Assembly (NCBI GenBank): GCA_027031685.1
Contig: JALVPS010000212.1
Location: forward strand, 1-5,400
Length of the DNA stretch: 5,400 bases
Source of the DNA: Gammaproteobacteria bacterium
GTDB taxonomy: Bacteria; Pseudomonadota; Gammaproteobacteria; UWMA-0217
Direction of reading: 5' to 3'
Part shown: positions 5,139 through 5,400 of the stretch, one piece after another
Numbering within the stretch: position 1 is the first letter of the stretch
Layout: each line of letters opens with the position of its first letter
The notes under the pieces: model-generated
Told to the model about the DNA's origin: nothing
Databases searched by the model: none
Seen by the model: the letters and a program-made list of their open reading frames with translations, nothing else
Position numbers and translations under genes: made by a program

Positions 5139-5166
5139 ATTCTACAGGAATCGTTCCACTGGTCTA
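5139..5166 (-). promoter_or_regulatory. Probable sigma-70 promoter of dksA
   Basis: On the minus strand the -10 box TAGAAT (5144-5139) has TG directly before it. A -35 box TAGACC (5166-5161, 4/6 matches) sits 16 nt upstream. Transcription would begin near 5132, giving a leader of about 106 nt before GTG 5026. The boxes lie in a relatively AT-rich patch of a GC-rich region, which supports the call. Confidence 0.5.
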
Positions 5167-5221
5167 AATCGGCGTGGCGGCCAGAATGGGGACGGCCTCG
5201 CAGTTTTCCAATGCCACCACC

Positions 5222-5280
5222 GGGCTCGCCCGGCCGGGCGCGAGCGGCCACCGGGGGTGCTAGAATCGCCCGGCGAGCCC
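5222..5280. repeat. 9-bp inverted repeat around the divergent -10
   Basis: GGGCTCGCC at 5222-5230 and its exact reverse complement GGCGAGCCC at 5272-5280 are 41 bp apart, enclosing the candidate -10 at 5261-5266. A second, shorter repeat, GCTCGC (5224-5229) with GCGAGC (5240-5245), shares the left arm. These could be regulator half-sites or chance in GC-rich DNA. Confidence 0.3.
5258..5266 (+). promoter_or_regulatory. Candidate extended -10 promoter for a plus-strand gene beyond the right edge
   Basis: TGCTAGAAT is an extended -10 (TG-n-TAGAAT). No good -35 occurs at 5236-5245, as is common with extended -10 promoters. It is flanked by the 9-bp inverted repeat 5222-5230 / 5272-5280. It points away from dksA, towards an unseen gene on the right. 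Confidence 0.4.
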
Positions 5281-5400
5281 CAGCCACCCGCGCCGTGAAC
5301 GCCCACCGCCGACGACCCGCTTCGGTCCGCCTGGTCAGCAGAGCCCGGCCACAGCGCGGACAAAACAACACGGGCTGCCCGCAGCCAAGGGGCAGGGAGT

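Larger units (their letters stand above)
5027..5400. other. Non-coding region upstream of dksA to the right edge
   Basis: This 374-bp stretch holds no gene I can support. From left to right it contains the dksA leader, the dksA promoter, a divergent candidate promoter and its inverted repeat. From 5267 on it would be the leader of a plus-strand gene. Its last bases, AAGGGGCAGGGAG at 5387-5399, look like a Shine-Dalgarno sequence, so a start codon is expected within about ten bases past the edge. A GTG at 5295 opens a frame to the edge, but its Arg/Pro-rich translation and lack of SD make it unconvincing. Confidence 0.5.

Noticed and set aside
5027..5371. N-terminal extension of the dksA frame up to GTG 5371, beginning with a CPRC motif
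   Set aside because: The lone CxxC is followed by an Arg-rich stretch with no fold signal, and it crosses the dksA promoter and leader. DksA proteins do not have such an extension.
5295..5400. Possible plus-strand gene starting at GTG 5295
   Set aside because: No SD before it and an Arg/Pro/Gln-rich translation without a recognisable motif; the SD-like AAGGGGCAGGGAG at the edge suggests the real start lies outside.

Overview
The window looks like a chromosomal segment of a GC-rich gammaproteobacterium. RluB, DksA and the YciK-type dehydrogenase are all closest to gammaproteobacterial forms as I remember them, and G/C-ending codons dominate throughout. The Cys-poor DksA and the exopolysaccharide export genes would fit a Chromatiales/Ectothiorhodospiraceae-like lineage, but that placement is inference. 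No rRNA, tRNA, CRISPR array, IS element or phage gene is visible.

Layout. (1) Positions 1-1240, minus strand: a two-gene piece of an exopolysaccharide cluster. A periplasmic Poly_export/SLBB protein (644-1240) is followed by the N-terminal 187 residues of an outer-membrane beta-barrel protein (1-562) that runs off the left edge. (2) 1241-1436: a divergent intergenic region with a good extended -10 promoter for the export gene and an 8-bp perfect hairpin at the predicted 5' end of its transcript. (3) 1437-3069, plus strand: a tight pair made of a squalene/phytoene-synthase-family protein and a YciK-type short-chain dehydrogenase. Both have lost residues usually needed for catalysis, so the pair may be two pseudoenzymes or neofunctionalised proteins. 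(4) 3050-4540, minus strand: a MagIII-like HhH-GPD DNA glycosylase with a 4Fe-4S cluster, behind the 23S rRNA pseudouridine synthase gene rluB. The glycosylase gene overlaps the end of the dehydrogenase gene tail to tail by 20 bp. (5) 4560-5166, minus strand: dksA with its own promoter, a structured leader and a GC-rich terminator. Its zinc-finger positions read C-T-S-A instead of four cysteines. (6) 5167-5400: a divergent promoter region with a candidate extended -10 for a plus-strand gene that probably begins just beyond the right edge.

How the genes relate: the left module concerns polysaccharide secretion. The right block is housekeeping (transcription control by DksA, ribosome modification by RluB, base-excision repair). 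The central pair has no assigned pathway and is the least understood part. I found no convincing new defence or mobile system. The points most worth checking are the double loss of catalytic residues in the central pair, a 9-bp tandem duplication that appears to push a Shine-Dalgarno sequence away from the barrel gene's start, and two competing folds in the dksA leader.
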